64,000 nt of DNA, taken from positions 715,875 to 779,874 of the forward strand of contig VZSE01006237.1 in the NCBI GenBank assembly GCA_013398275.1, written 5' to 3'. Source of the stretch: Promerops cafer (taxonomy: Eukaryota > Chordata > Aves > Passeriformes > Nectariniidae). A program made the translations under genes and the position numbers. Of this stretch, positions 47,901 through 56,946 are shown piece by piece. The notes below the pieces were generated by a model. The model did not search any database. It was given only the letters and a program-made list of their open reading frames with translations, and was not told the DNA's origin. Numbering within the stretch: the stretch's first letter is position 1; every line of letters starts with the position of its first letter.

Positions 47901-50900
47901 CAGTATAGCTGTGCCAAATGCACACCAACAAACTGCACGAGCTCTTGTGGGGAGGGGAGGGGGGAGCTGTGCTGATAATTGGAAGCAGGAATGGCAGAGC
48001 AGCAGGAGAGGGGACATCACCCTGGGCCTGGGGCACTGTGAGGGTCTGGTCCTTCACACTCTGCATGAAACCTGCTTGGCGTGGTGAGTGCTGGGCACGC
48101 TGCCCTGTGGGTGCAGGCATGCTGCTGTGGGCTGGGCTGGCTGCAGCAGCAGCTCCCACTGCTCATTTACGGCCCTGCTGCTCACGTGTGGCAGAGGGAA
48201 GGGGCACTTCCAGCTGTTGGTGAAAGGTTTTCAATAACACAGGGAAATAAATACTGTGCTAGTCCTGCTTCCTGTGCATGGGACCTTCTGGGGTGTCTTG
48301 ATTCCTGCTACTGCAAGGGCATGAGTAGAACTTGGGGCTCTTGGCTTTGCAGCCCCTGGAGGAGGTCTGTGATGTGGCAGCTGGAAAGAAGGTTCTGCAC
48401 ACTGAGGAGAGACATGACACTGAAGCTGTCACAAAAGAGACACAGGCTGAGAATTTGTCATTGGAGAAGAAGGATCTGGTTTGTGGCAATGGGCCTGGCT
48501 ACAGATGTGTCTCTGTTTTGTGGTGCAGGGGACTGGAGGTTGCCACAGGTTCTGTAGTTGGGCTTCGATGTCTGGGACCTGGATGAGGCTACTCGGGTTC
48601 CAGCACCTGCACTGCTGCCCACAGCAAGAGCATGCAGACAGCTCAGCTGAGAGTAGCTGAACTTCAGACATGTGATATGGTCACCAGCAAACTGCATTAG
48701 CTCAGATGAGAAATCTGTTAAAGATAAAAAACAGCACAATAGCTGAGACTATACATAAGGTTGTGTTTCCCACAGCAACGCAGCCCAGCCCCATGGGTAC
48801 TCAGCAGGACTCTCCTCTCCGTGGCAGAATCTGCTCTGTGGAGTGCTCAGATGCAACAGGGCTGAACAAGTTGCCTTGGGAACTGTGGGCCAGCTTGTCT
48901 GCCAGCCAGGGAGCAGCTCTGCTCAAGTGGAGCTCGCCCACTGCAGCATCTTCTGCCCTCACTTCCTCTCTCCTGCCTTGCCTTAGTGTGTGCATTTAAA
49001 CTGTTGTTGGTACAGGTTTATTGATACTGTTTGGGACTGTGCTGCTTCCACTGATGTGCTGTAACTCTGGTCAGGCTGACAGAGGAGGCCCAGTGTTCAT
49101 TTCTGAGCAGGGAGCAGTGCCATTTCTGTGTGCATGGGGCTGTCTGCAGTGTGAGGCTGGGGGAGCTGTGTCGTGGAGGAAATCAGATGCCACTAAGGTG
49201 TGAAATAGTGTGATGGGGAGAACGAAGGTGGCTCCTACTGCTGTCACAGAGCCAGTGGTGGTGCTTTCTGCCAGCTGTGTGCCCCGAGTGCTGCGCACTG
49301 GAGGCAGTGGGGTGTGCTGCCTTCGTGTGCCAGCTCGGTTGGAGACTCTGGATGCTGATGTTAGTTGTGGTGCCAGGATTTGCTCCACTGGACTGGCTTT
49401 CTTGCAGCCTCCCCATGTGTTCAGAAGGCCTTCAGTGTTGCAGAACTGCACCCTGGCACTGGCACTGCTGCCTTGTCAGGCTTCTGGCAGGGCTTTGTAA
49501 ATCAGTGTGGATGGATCTGCTCCTGGATGGCAAGGAGAGAATGCTGGGTGGGCAGAATGGGAGACTTCAGCAGGTGGTGGCTGCTTCTCCCCAAGGCTCT
49601 GCCGACATAGTTGTCCAGAGAACACATGCAGATGGATTCTTTTTAAAATTCTCTTTCTGGCAGTTGAGTTTACCAGCTACAATTCATTTGTACTCGGATT
49701 TTGGATGCAACCGGAGGTGTTGCCTGCAAAAGTGCTGCAGAGTGGCAGGCAGAGATGCTGGATAGGGTGTTCTTCCCACACTTACTGTTTACCCTTGGTG
49801 CTGACCTGAAACTCTTGCTCTGGCACAGCTTATGCTGCTCAGTTTATTGACATGTCTCACTGTCTGGGTAACCTACTGCAAAATAACCAGAGATGTCCTA
49901 GGCGTGAGGATTTGGAGAGGTGCTGTTTGTGACAGTGGTGCACTGTGTCTTGCTGTATCTATCTTCTATATACCCAGGTAAGTGTGATAAAGCACATTTG
50001 CACGTGTGCTGTTCTTGTGAGTGCCTTGCTCTGGAGCCTCCTGTGGGTCGGGCAGCCTCGGCTCTGTTGTTCCAGAGCAGGGACCCCAATCTCTGCATTT
50101 GATCTGTGAAGTTACTTTACCCTATGGGAAGAGATGGCTCAGTCCATTCTCCACATACAGGTCATCTTGCTCCCCCAAGTGTACAGTGTTGAATACTCTG
50201 GTGTTTGATAGGGATGCTCTCCAGTGCAGCTGCCCTTTGGGAGCAGGGACAGAAGCACTTCTGTGTGGGGAGGCCTGGCTGCAAGACACAGTCGTGCCAT
50301 TGCCAACAACCTCACCTGGCTGGTGTGGCAATATCTTCATAAAAAAGGGGCTGGCAAGGAGGAGGGGTGGTGAGAAATGTTAGTGCTTCTGTACTATGAT
50401 TGCTAACATAAAAATACACTGGAGACCCTGTCTTCCTTGGAGCATGAAGTGCACAGGGCTGGCACATGTGACAGCTGATGTGCTTGTGTGAGTGGAATAT
50501 AGTGTGTGTACATGGGGAGGAAGTGTGTGCACACAAATGAAGCACAAATAGACAAAAGAAGCCAGTGTATATGAGTGACCTATGCATGGGGTGGGGTGTG
50601 TGTGAGCCCTTTTGGTGAACAGATTTGTGCACATTGGGTGACACAACTTGTGAACCATGAGTGGGCAGTCTAGAATGATGCTTTGTGGTTCTCAGGGAAG
50701 TGTTTGTCCAGACAAGTGAGTGCAGACAGGAAAGAGTGCAGCAGACATTCCCTGTTTGGGAAACGGCCCCATTGGTGGACTCACACGGGGGAATGGCAAG
50801 TGAGCAAGTGAGGGAAAGAGCTGGAGAAATATGTGGGAGCTGTCCCTCCTCTGAGCAGCTGGGACTGTTCAGATTCATGCAGGGGTCTGTGCAAAGCACT

Positions 50901-52104
50901 GTCTAGTTCCCTTTCTATGGGGAGTAGATGGACATCTAGTGCAGGATCATTTGCCTTCCATTCACCCTTTTTCTGCCTCCTATTTAGAGTAACAGCTGAC
51001 AGGAGATGAATTCTGCAGACTGGTGCATGTTTCATGAGTAGGTCAGGCTGTGGCTGCTATCGCAGAGCTCTGGTGAAAGCTCAGGGTGCTGGTGCAGGGA
51101 GAGATGGATGCTGCATCCCCATCTTCTGATCAGGCTTCTTCTCCCCATGTGCTCACTGGATGCAATGTACCCTTGGCTAAAGGTCTCATGTCTTAACCCT
51201 TGGTGGCTTGAAGCTTACACCAGAGCCCTTTTTCAAACTGTTACCTTTAGAGTCAGCCAGGTGGCAAATTCTTGAACAGATGCTTTTCTCCTGCCCATGG
51301 CTGCAGAGGTGAGATGGCAGAAAGGTTCTGCAGGGAGGGCTTGCAGAAGTGGCTGGACAGGGTGTACCTTCCATGCTCAGGGGCTGGTATCCCTCAGCGT
51401 GAGCCTTGTCTGCCTGTGCAAGACTGCTGTGGTCTGGTCCTGCGCAGGCACCGGCAGCTGTGCTGTGCCAGCAGTGCTGCTACACAGCTCCTAACAGTGT
51501 GGGCACCAATGACTCCCTCCAGGCACAGACCTCACTCCTCTCAACAGCCTGGACCGTGTGGTGAGGGGGTGCCCTTGTCAGCAGGGTCCTTGGTCTCTGA
51601 GTCCCTGCTGGAGCAGATGTCTGCAGTGCTGAGAGCTTGCAGCCCTCCCTGTTGCGTTCCTGCTCTGGCAGGACCTGCAGGATTTGGCCCTGCTGTGGAG
51701 CACCTGGGGCAGGGCAGGGCAGGAGATACTGACTAAGGCTACAGGAGCAGCACAGGGGGACATTGGGCTGTTTTCACACCAGCTCTGACACCTTGGCTTT
51801 TTCCAGGCTCCTGGAGATGCTGCTGACTGCCCTGCACCTCCCTGCGTGAGCCAGCAGAGAATGGAAGTGACCGGAATCATCTGGGCAAAGGACCCTTCAC
51901 CAGGCACTGGGATGTTGTCCCCCTGAAGATGGGATTTACAAATGGCCTTGTGAACTGCACGTGTGGCACAGGCACCTGCACTGCCACGCCCCTCGCACAG
52001 TAGTCCCAGGCTGCCACAGGACAGGCAGACGTTGGCCACAGCAGCTCATCCTTTTAACTCCTCTGTGAAAACACTTGTGGAAGAGCTCTCCTTCTCCTCC
52101 TGTG
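44991..52104. other. Presumed intron 1, right part
   Basis: No supported exon or recognised repeat. The many ORFs on both strands (for example 46491-47186 minus, 49277-49765 plus) have biased Cys/Leu/Ser/Trp translations and no domain. Confidence 0.4.
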
Positions 52105-52300
52105 GATGCCAGCCGTGGGTGGCTGTGCCCCGTGTGCCGCTGCGGCGTTCCCTGCCCGCCGGTGGGGTGGGCAGCAGGCTGTGCATCGCCCCCTTCCCCA
52201 GCGAGACCGGCGGCAGCCGAGCACGGAGCCCTGCAGCTCGGTCCCCGGGGACAAATGCCAGCTGCCAGACTCTTCTCTGGAGACCCAGGAGCAGCCTGCG
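52105..52300. promoter_or_regulatory. CpG cluster just upstream of the first coding exon
   Basis: About 200 bp with roughly fifteen CpGs (GTGCCGCTGCGGCGTTCCC, CCCGCCGGTGGGG, GCGAGACCGGCGGCAGCCG, CAGCTCGGTCCCCGGGG) ends about 190 bp before the presumed 3' splice site of the first coding exon. It may be an alternative cadherin promoter producing an unspliced 5' leader, or simply GC-rich intronic sequence. Confidence 0.3.
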
Positions 52301-52490
52301 AGGCACCAGCACTGACTGCTCCCACGCCAGCAGCGGGCAGTCCGGGACGCCTCTTGTCACAGATGTGACTCACGCTGGACAGGAGTGCTCCAGCTGCAGG
52401 GCACGGCATGCAGCAGGGACGGGGATGCTCTGCATTGACCGGGCAGCCTCACGCTGCTAGTGTGGACTTTCCTCCTACTCTTCCCTAAAG

Positions 52491-52542
52491 GATGCTGGCT
52501 GCCTGTCCAGAAGCTCCTGCTCATGCAGCCTCCTAGAGTGCC
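52491..52542 (+). other. 5' untranslated part of the first coding exon of CDH22
   Basis: The acceptor is inferred from the pyrimidine-rich TTTCCTCCTACTCTTCCCTA followed by AAG at 52488-52490. That would leave 52 untranslated bases before the ATG at 52543. An in-frame TAG at 52534-52536 excludes an amino-terminal extension from upstream in this frame. If a promoter inside 52105-52300 is used, the leader would instead be longer and unspliced. Confidence 0.55.
52492..52536 (+). other. Upstream ORF 1, 14 codons, in frame and closed before the main start
   Basis: ATG at 52492 lies at the very start of the presumed exon and runs 14 codons to TAG at 52534-52536, six bases before the main ATG. It is in the same frame as the cadherin. 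Translation of it depends on where the mRNA leader begins. Confidence 0.4.
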
Positions 52543-52651
52543 ATGGCGAAGGGTCTGCAGGGCTTCTTGTGGACCATGCTGCTGCTGTTCTGCGCCATCC
52601 AGGAGCTGGGGTCCTGGGCCATGCACACAGCGGTGGAGGGCCCTGGCCTAG
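52523..52651 (+). other. Upstream ORF 2, 42 codons, overlapping the CDH22 start out of frame
   Basis: ATG at 52523 (context CTCATGC, weak) opens a 42-codon frame ending at 52651. It overlaps the first 36 codons of the cadherin in another frame. The main ATG has a stronger context (GTGCCATGG). Such an overlapping upstream frame would be expected to dampen translation unless leaky scanning passes it. The peptide itself is low-complexity Cys/Arg-rich and unlikely to have a function. Confidence 0.4.
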
Positions 52652-52767
52652 GGGAGCCCGGGGACCCTGCACTGCTGGCCGGCGGGCGAGTGAAGCGTGG
52701 CTGGGTCTGGAATCAGTTCTTTGTGGTGGAGGAGTACACGGGCACGGAGCCGCTGTATGTGGGAAAG
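52543..52767 (+). CDS. Cadherin-22-like type II cadherin, first coding exon (signal peptide, propeptide, start of EC1)
   Basis: Encodes residues 1-75 of a calcium-dependent cell-adhesion receptor of the plasma membrane. Residues 1-26 form a signal peptide (hydrophobic core FLWTMLLLFCAI at 8-19; likely cleavage after GSWA). Residues 27-52 are a very short propeptide ending in the furin site RVKR. The mature protein starts GWVWNQFF at 53, so the two type II strand-swap tryptophans Trp2 and Trp4 are residues 54 and 56. The calcium ligand Glu11 corresponds to E63 in VVEEYTG. The start is chosen because it has a good context (GCCATGG), begins the hydrophobic leader and follows an in-frame stop. 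The donor is AAG|GTAAGC, phase 0. Mature sequence GWVWNQFFVVEEYTGTEPLY matches CDH22 as remembered, and differs from CDH24 (FFVIEEYAG). Family assignment is near certain; the paralogue is strongly favoured. Expression in CDH22 is mainly neural in mammals. Confidence 0.92.
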
Positions 52768-53984
52768 GTAAGCTGACCTGATGTCTCCATGGGGCTGACA
52801 GAGCCAGGGGCAGGGTGGGCACGCTGGCAATGCTGAGCAAAGAGAGGGCCCATATGAAGGTTGTTCACAGGGGCCTGGCTAGAGAAATACTCTGTGAACT
52901 GTGATGGCAGGAGCCTGGTCTGTGCTGGGGGTGGTGAGGTTAATGTGCTCCCACAGATGAGAACAGGACACAACAAGATTTACATCTCTGTTCCTGCAAT
53001 CATATGCTGGGTTCTTGTGATGTCTGGGGGTGGGTACAAGAAGCCCTGTCTCTCTGGGAGAGCTGCTGGCAGGTGACAGTGCCTTGTTGGGCAGGACTGG
53101 GTCTGTAGGTGGGAGCTCACCCCACTTCCCTAGTGTGTGACCTCCTGGGAAGGCTGGACATGGACCTCTGCTCCCTCCACTCCTGGTGTCCTGAGGCTGA
53201 AGGAGCATTTCACCTTCAAGGGTTGCTGGGCTTTATCCTTTTCTGGGAGCTTTGGAGAAGCAGCTGCCCCACGTGTCAGGCAGATGTGTTGTTTGTATAT
53301 GGGTGAAGGCAGTGCTAGCTGTTGGGACCAGTCAGAGGAACACACTACAATCCAGCTGGAGCTGGAGGCATGGGCTCACCCTGAAGCAAAGCGCCCAAGA
53401 GCTTGTACAGCAGGGCTGTCTGATGGCCTCAGCCGTCTGGGCATGAGTCTGGAGGAGCTTGAAAATGGGTTTCTTGGCTGGGGGCCAGCGGGGATTTCAG
53501 TGGTGATTTGTGTCTGTTTCAGCAGACACTCAAAGCCGCGCTCCTCCGCCGCCCTCGGAGCAGGCACAGCTAATTCATGGCTCCCCTGGGAGCAGCGGAG
53601 GCACCGGCCCCGTCACAGGCCTGGCAATGCCTCGGCTCCAACTGAACCAAAACCTACAACTCACCCGTTTTACAGCCCCTTTCCACATCACCCACCACAT
53701 CACCCCCTGGCTCAGAACAGCAGCACTGACATCACTGCCTGTGGATCCCCAGGGCTGAAAGCCAGCAGGGCCAGGCTTTTCCTGGTGCTGGGAGAGGATG
53801 GAGTGCTTCCCTGGGACACTGTTTGTCCCCAGCAGTGTGCCAGCCCTCTTAGCACAGTCCGTGGGTCCGGAGCCTTCCTGCACTGGGGGACCCTGCAGAG
53901 TAGCTGGGGCTTGCCCTCTGTGGATGCCTCTCACACACCTACACGTGCTTTCTGAAGGGCCGATACCATTTCCATAAAATCTGG

Positions 53985-54440
53985 GTTCTCTAGCTAATCC
54001 TTCTTCTGAACTGTAATTTCCCCTGAGGCTGCTGTCAGTTTGATGTGGATTTCTTTGGGTTTTTTAAATAGAATTATGGGGTCAGCACTAGTTACAAACT
54101 TCTGCATGTGGACAGATCTATTTTAGATAGAGGAGAGGATTAAAGGGAAAAAAGCAGATTTAATTAAGTTGCTAATATTTAAAGAAAATTGATGAACTTG
54201 GGCTTTATGAGTTGGAGCAAACAGAGTGCGCCTTTATTACGGGCTAGTTTTTATTTGATTTTCTTTCTTTTCTAGCCCCAGAGTCATTTTTTATTTGTGT
54301 ATCTGTGCTTTCTGTTTAATTGCTTTTAATAAGGAATGTGCACCTCTGTTCATATTTAATTTTGATTTAATTATTAGTATGTAATTAATGGCTTCGTAAG
54401 AATTCTGGTTGTAGTCTTTTAGGACAAGGAAACAATTTTC
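53985..54440. other. TAAT-dense AT-rich island, probable intronic enhancer candidate
   Basis: About 450 bp with strong composition contrast. Motifs include GATTTAATTAAGTTGC, TTAATTGCTTTTAATAAGG, ATTTAATTTTGATTTAATTA and TAGTATGTAATTAATGGC, which are palindromic TAATTA homeodomain sites. CTTTATTACGGGC and a pyrimidine tract TTGATTTTCTTTCTTTTCTA followed by GCCCCAG are also present. The last looks like a splice acceptor but opens no long frame. Resembles vertebrate developmental conserved non-coding elements. Confidence 0.45.
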
Positions 54441-55359
54441 CTGTTTAACAAATGGGACAGATCAGCCTGTTGTCCGCCCTCTGGATGTCCCAGTTCTGCA
54501 GACACTGCTGTCCTTGCTTGGGGCTGAGCTGCAGGCAGGGCTGGGTGGTCCCTCTGCTCTTGGGGCCCAGCGTGTGCCAGGCCTGTGTGACTTCAGTCTC
54601 CTGCCGTGCCCAGGGGTGGAGGGAACCCTGAGGCTGCGTGGGAGTGTGGTGCTCCCCAAGCCTGCCTGCTGTAACAGGGAGGAGTCAACACCCTGGGATG
54701 TGGTCCAGGTCTGTGGCATCTCCCCTCACGTTTCTGTAGTGTGCGATCCGGCCCTCCCCCATTAGTTGTTGTTTAGCCAAGCAGCACAGATTTAGCTCTT
54801 TTAATCTTCCCCTCTAAATCAATCTCTGCAGCCCCTTGAGCCCAGGCTCCATTTTTCTTCCTAGCATTCCGGTTTGCAGGGATGCTGGTGTCTGCTCCGA
54901 GCAGTCAGTGATGAGCAAATATGTGAAGAGGATGTGCTGAGAGCTCAATGTGGTGCTGGATGCTTTATCTCTAGCCTAATTATTAATCATGAGCCTGGAG
55001 TTCAGCAGAAAAATGCAGGTTTCTGCTGCCTGCGCTGTACAGACCTGGTGCTCTTTCTTCATTCTGAAAAGCTCACGGAGTAGCAGTGAGAACTGGGGAG
55101 AGGATGATAAAGTTAAGAGGGCAGCAAGCTCTCCACCAGCCAGTGGGGAGGGTTGGGACTGGATGGCCAGGCTGGGATGACCATCCCCACAGAGCAGGGC
55201 AGGATGCTCCAGGTGGCCAGGGCAGGGTCACCCCATAGGCACATTTGCAGCCAAAGCCATCACGGTGGTCCCAGACTCTGCTGGGCTCACAGCCCTGTTT
55301 GTGAGCTGAGCGAAGGTCTCCTTCCAGGCAAGCCTTGAGAGATGTGTCACCATGGGCAG

Positions 55360-55880
55360 TAATTTGTGAATGTTGTGCAAAATGCATTGAATTGCCTAAC
55401 GTGTGGGTCCCTCACTTGTGAAATAAATATATAAACTGTATCTAACAAGACAAATATAATGAAGGCATCGTAAAAAAAGAGGCAGCTCTGGTATAAATTC
55501 TTGCTGGTAGAGCTGTATGTCTGAAAGGTGGATTATAGAACTGCAGTTTGGAAGATTGAATGGCCCATAAACATTTTCATATTTCATTAGCCGATTAATG
55601 GACGGCTTTTTTCTTTTTTTGGAGGGGGGGGACATGACTTTGCTGATTCTAAGCAGAAATTGTAGGAAACAAATGAAAGCAGCTGATGAAACCTTTCCGG
55701 GGGCCTGTCCCATTATGGATTGTCCCAATTAATGCCCATGCTGCTCTCTGTCAAGATGCATTCTGCCTGTCCAGTTACTGTTAATAGATTTCTCATAAGT
55801 GGCTGGATTGTAAAAACCTCATAACTCAGTTTAATGCCACCAATAAAATTATCTCTGGACGTCTGGCCTGGATTCCAGTC
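55360..55880. other. AT-rich island, second intronic enhancer candidate
   Basis: About 520 bp with TTTCATTAGCCGATTAATGG (55581-55600), TGTCCCAATTAATGCCC (55720-55736), GTTACTGTTAATAGATTTC, AGTTTAATGCCACC and AATAAAATTATCTC. It is interrupted by GGAGGGGGGGGA at 55621. Paired-type and LIM-homeodomain-like cores are frequent, and no coding frame or repeat explains the block. Confidence 0.42.
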
Positions 55881-56651
55881 AGCTCTTGGTCCGTGGGGAA
55901 CTGCTGTTTACCCTTTCTTTTCCTAATTCCAAACATTGTCTTAGTTAAAAAATGAAGCAGCAGAGATTGCTTGCAAAGGCATCTTCCTCAGGGTCTGTTT
56001 TTAGTCCTGAACATGAGTCGATTTGTCACACGCTTTTGCAGATTTTGTCCAGGTGGGGCTCTGGGCATGATGATGGGATGTTGTGATCCCTGTTACCCTG
56101 CAACGTAAACCCAGCACAGGGGTGCAGCGAGTGTGTGAGCTCTTCAGCAGAGACTTGTCAGCACCAGGGTGGCTGTGGCTGAGGCAAAGCAGGTGGACGA
56201 GGATGGACTTTGGGCAATTGGTTGTATAGAAAGGGAGGGATGCTGATGGTGAGGTACCTGTGCAGCTTGGGAGAGGTGATCCAGTGCTGCCAGAGTCCTC
56301 GCCCATGGGGAAACCTCTTTCTTTGGAGTGCATTTGAGTTGTCCTTTGCTTTTCCACCATCTCGTAACCCCTTATTAGAGGGGTTTGTCCCCTTGGTTTG
56401 TGGTGGGGAGAGGCACTGGCAGAATCTGTAATCTGCAGAGCTATAAAGGCAGGCCTGAAATTCCGGTTTATTGGGCCTTCCTTCGTGCACAGGAGTTGTC
56501 TGGTGGTGCTCTCTGTCACTGTCCACTCCAACAAGAGCAGAGTGAGCAGAAGGGCATCACACAGGGACCAAGGGCATCTTGTGCCGGTGGCTAGGGTTGG
56601 ATACAAGCACGGCCCCAGCCTGCTCCCACCCTCTCCCTCTTTCCCTGGCAG

Positions 56652-56946
56652 ATCCACTCGGACTCAGATGAGGGAGACGGCTCCATCAAGTACACCATCT
56701 CCGGGGAGGGCGCAGGGACCATCTTCCTCATTGATGAGATCACAGGTGACATCCACGCCACCGAGCGCCTGGACCGGGAGCAGAAAACCTTCTACACGCT
56801 GCGGGCGCAGGCCCGGGACCGGCAGACGGACCAGCTGCTGGAGCCCGAGTCGGAGTTCATCATCAAGGTGCAGGACATCAACGACAGCGAGCCGCGCTTC
56901 CTGGAGGGGCCCTACATCGGCAGCGTGGCGGAGCTGTCCCCCATCG
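56652..56946 (+). CDS. Cadherin-22-like type II cadherin, second coding exon (EC1 body into EC2)
   Basis: A 295-base exon, the length I recall for this exon in type II cadherin genes, encoding residues 76-173 plus the first base of codon 174. It begins IHSDSDEGDGSIKYTISGEG after acceptor CCCTGGCAG and ends VAELSPI before donor TCG|GTAGGT (phase 1). EC1 features: IFLIDEITGDIHATERLDRE at 99-118 with the calcium-binding LDRE motif (115-118), the beta-strand SEFIIKVQ (142-149), and the EC1-EC2 linker DINDSEP (150-156), a DxND variant in place of the usual DxNDN. No HAV tripeptide, as expected for type II. EC1 of these receptors makes the trans strand-swapped dimer. The sequence agrees with remembered CDH22 except a few positions (for example GSIKY, DEITG, RQTDQLL). 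No stops or frameshifts, so the gene appears intact here. Later exons lie beyond the window. Confidence 0.96.

Larger units (their letters stand above)
52768..56651 (+). other. Intron of CDH22 between first and second coding exons
   Basis: 3,884 bp, GTAAGC...CCTGGCAG, phase 0. It contains two AT-rich islands (53985-54440 and 55360-55880). No other exon is recognised. The frame at 53137-53955 (272 codons) is a chance ORF without domains. Confidence 0.88.

Noticed and set aside
53137..53955. 272-codon plus-strand frame within the cadherin intron
   Set aside because: It lies between two confirmed exons whose phases join directly. No cadherin or other domain is visible.
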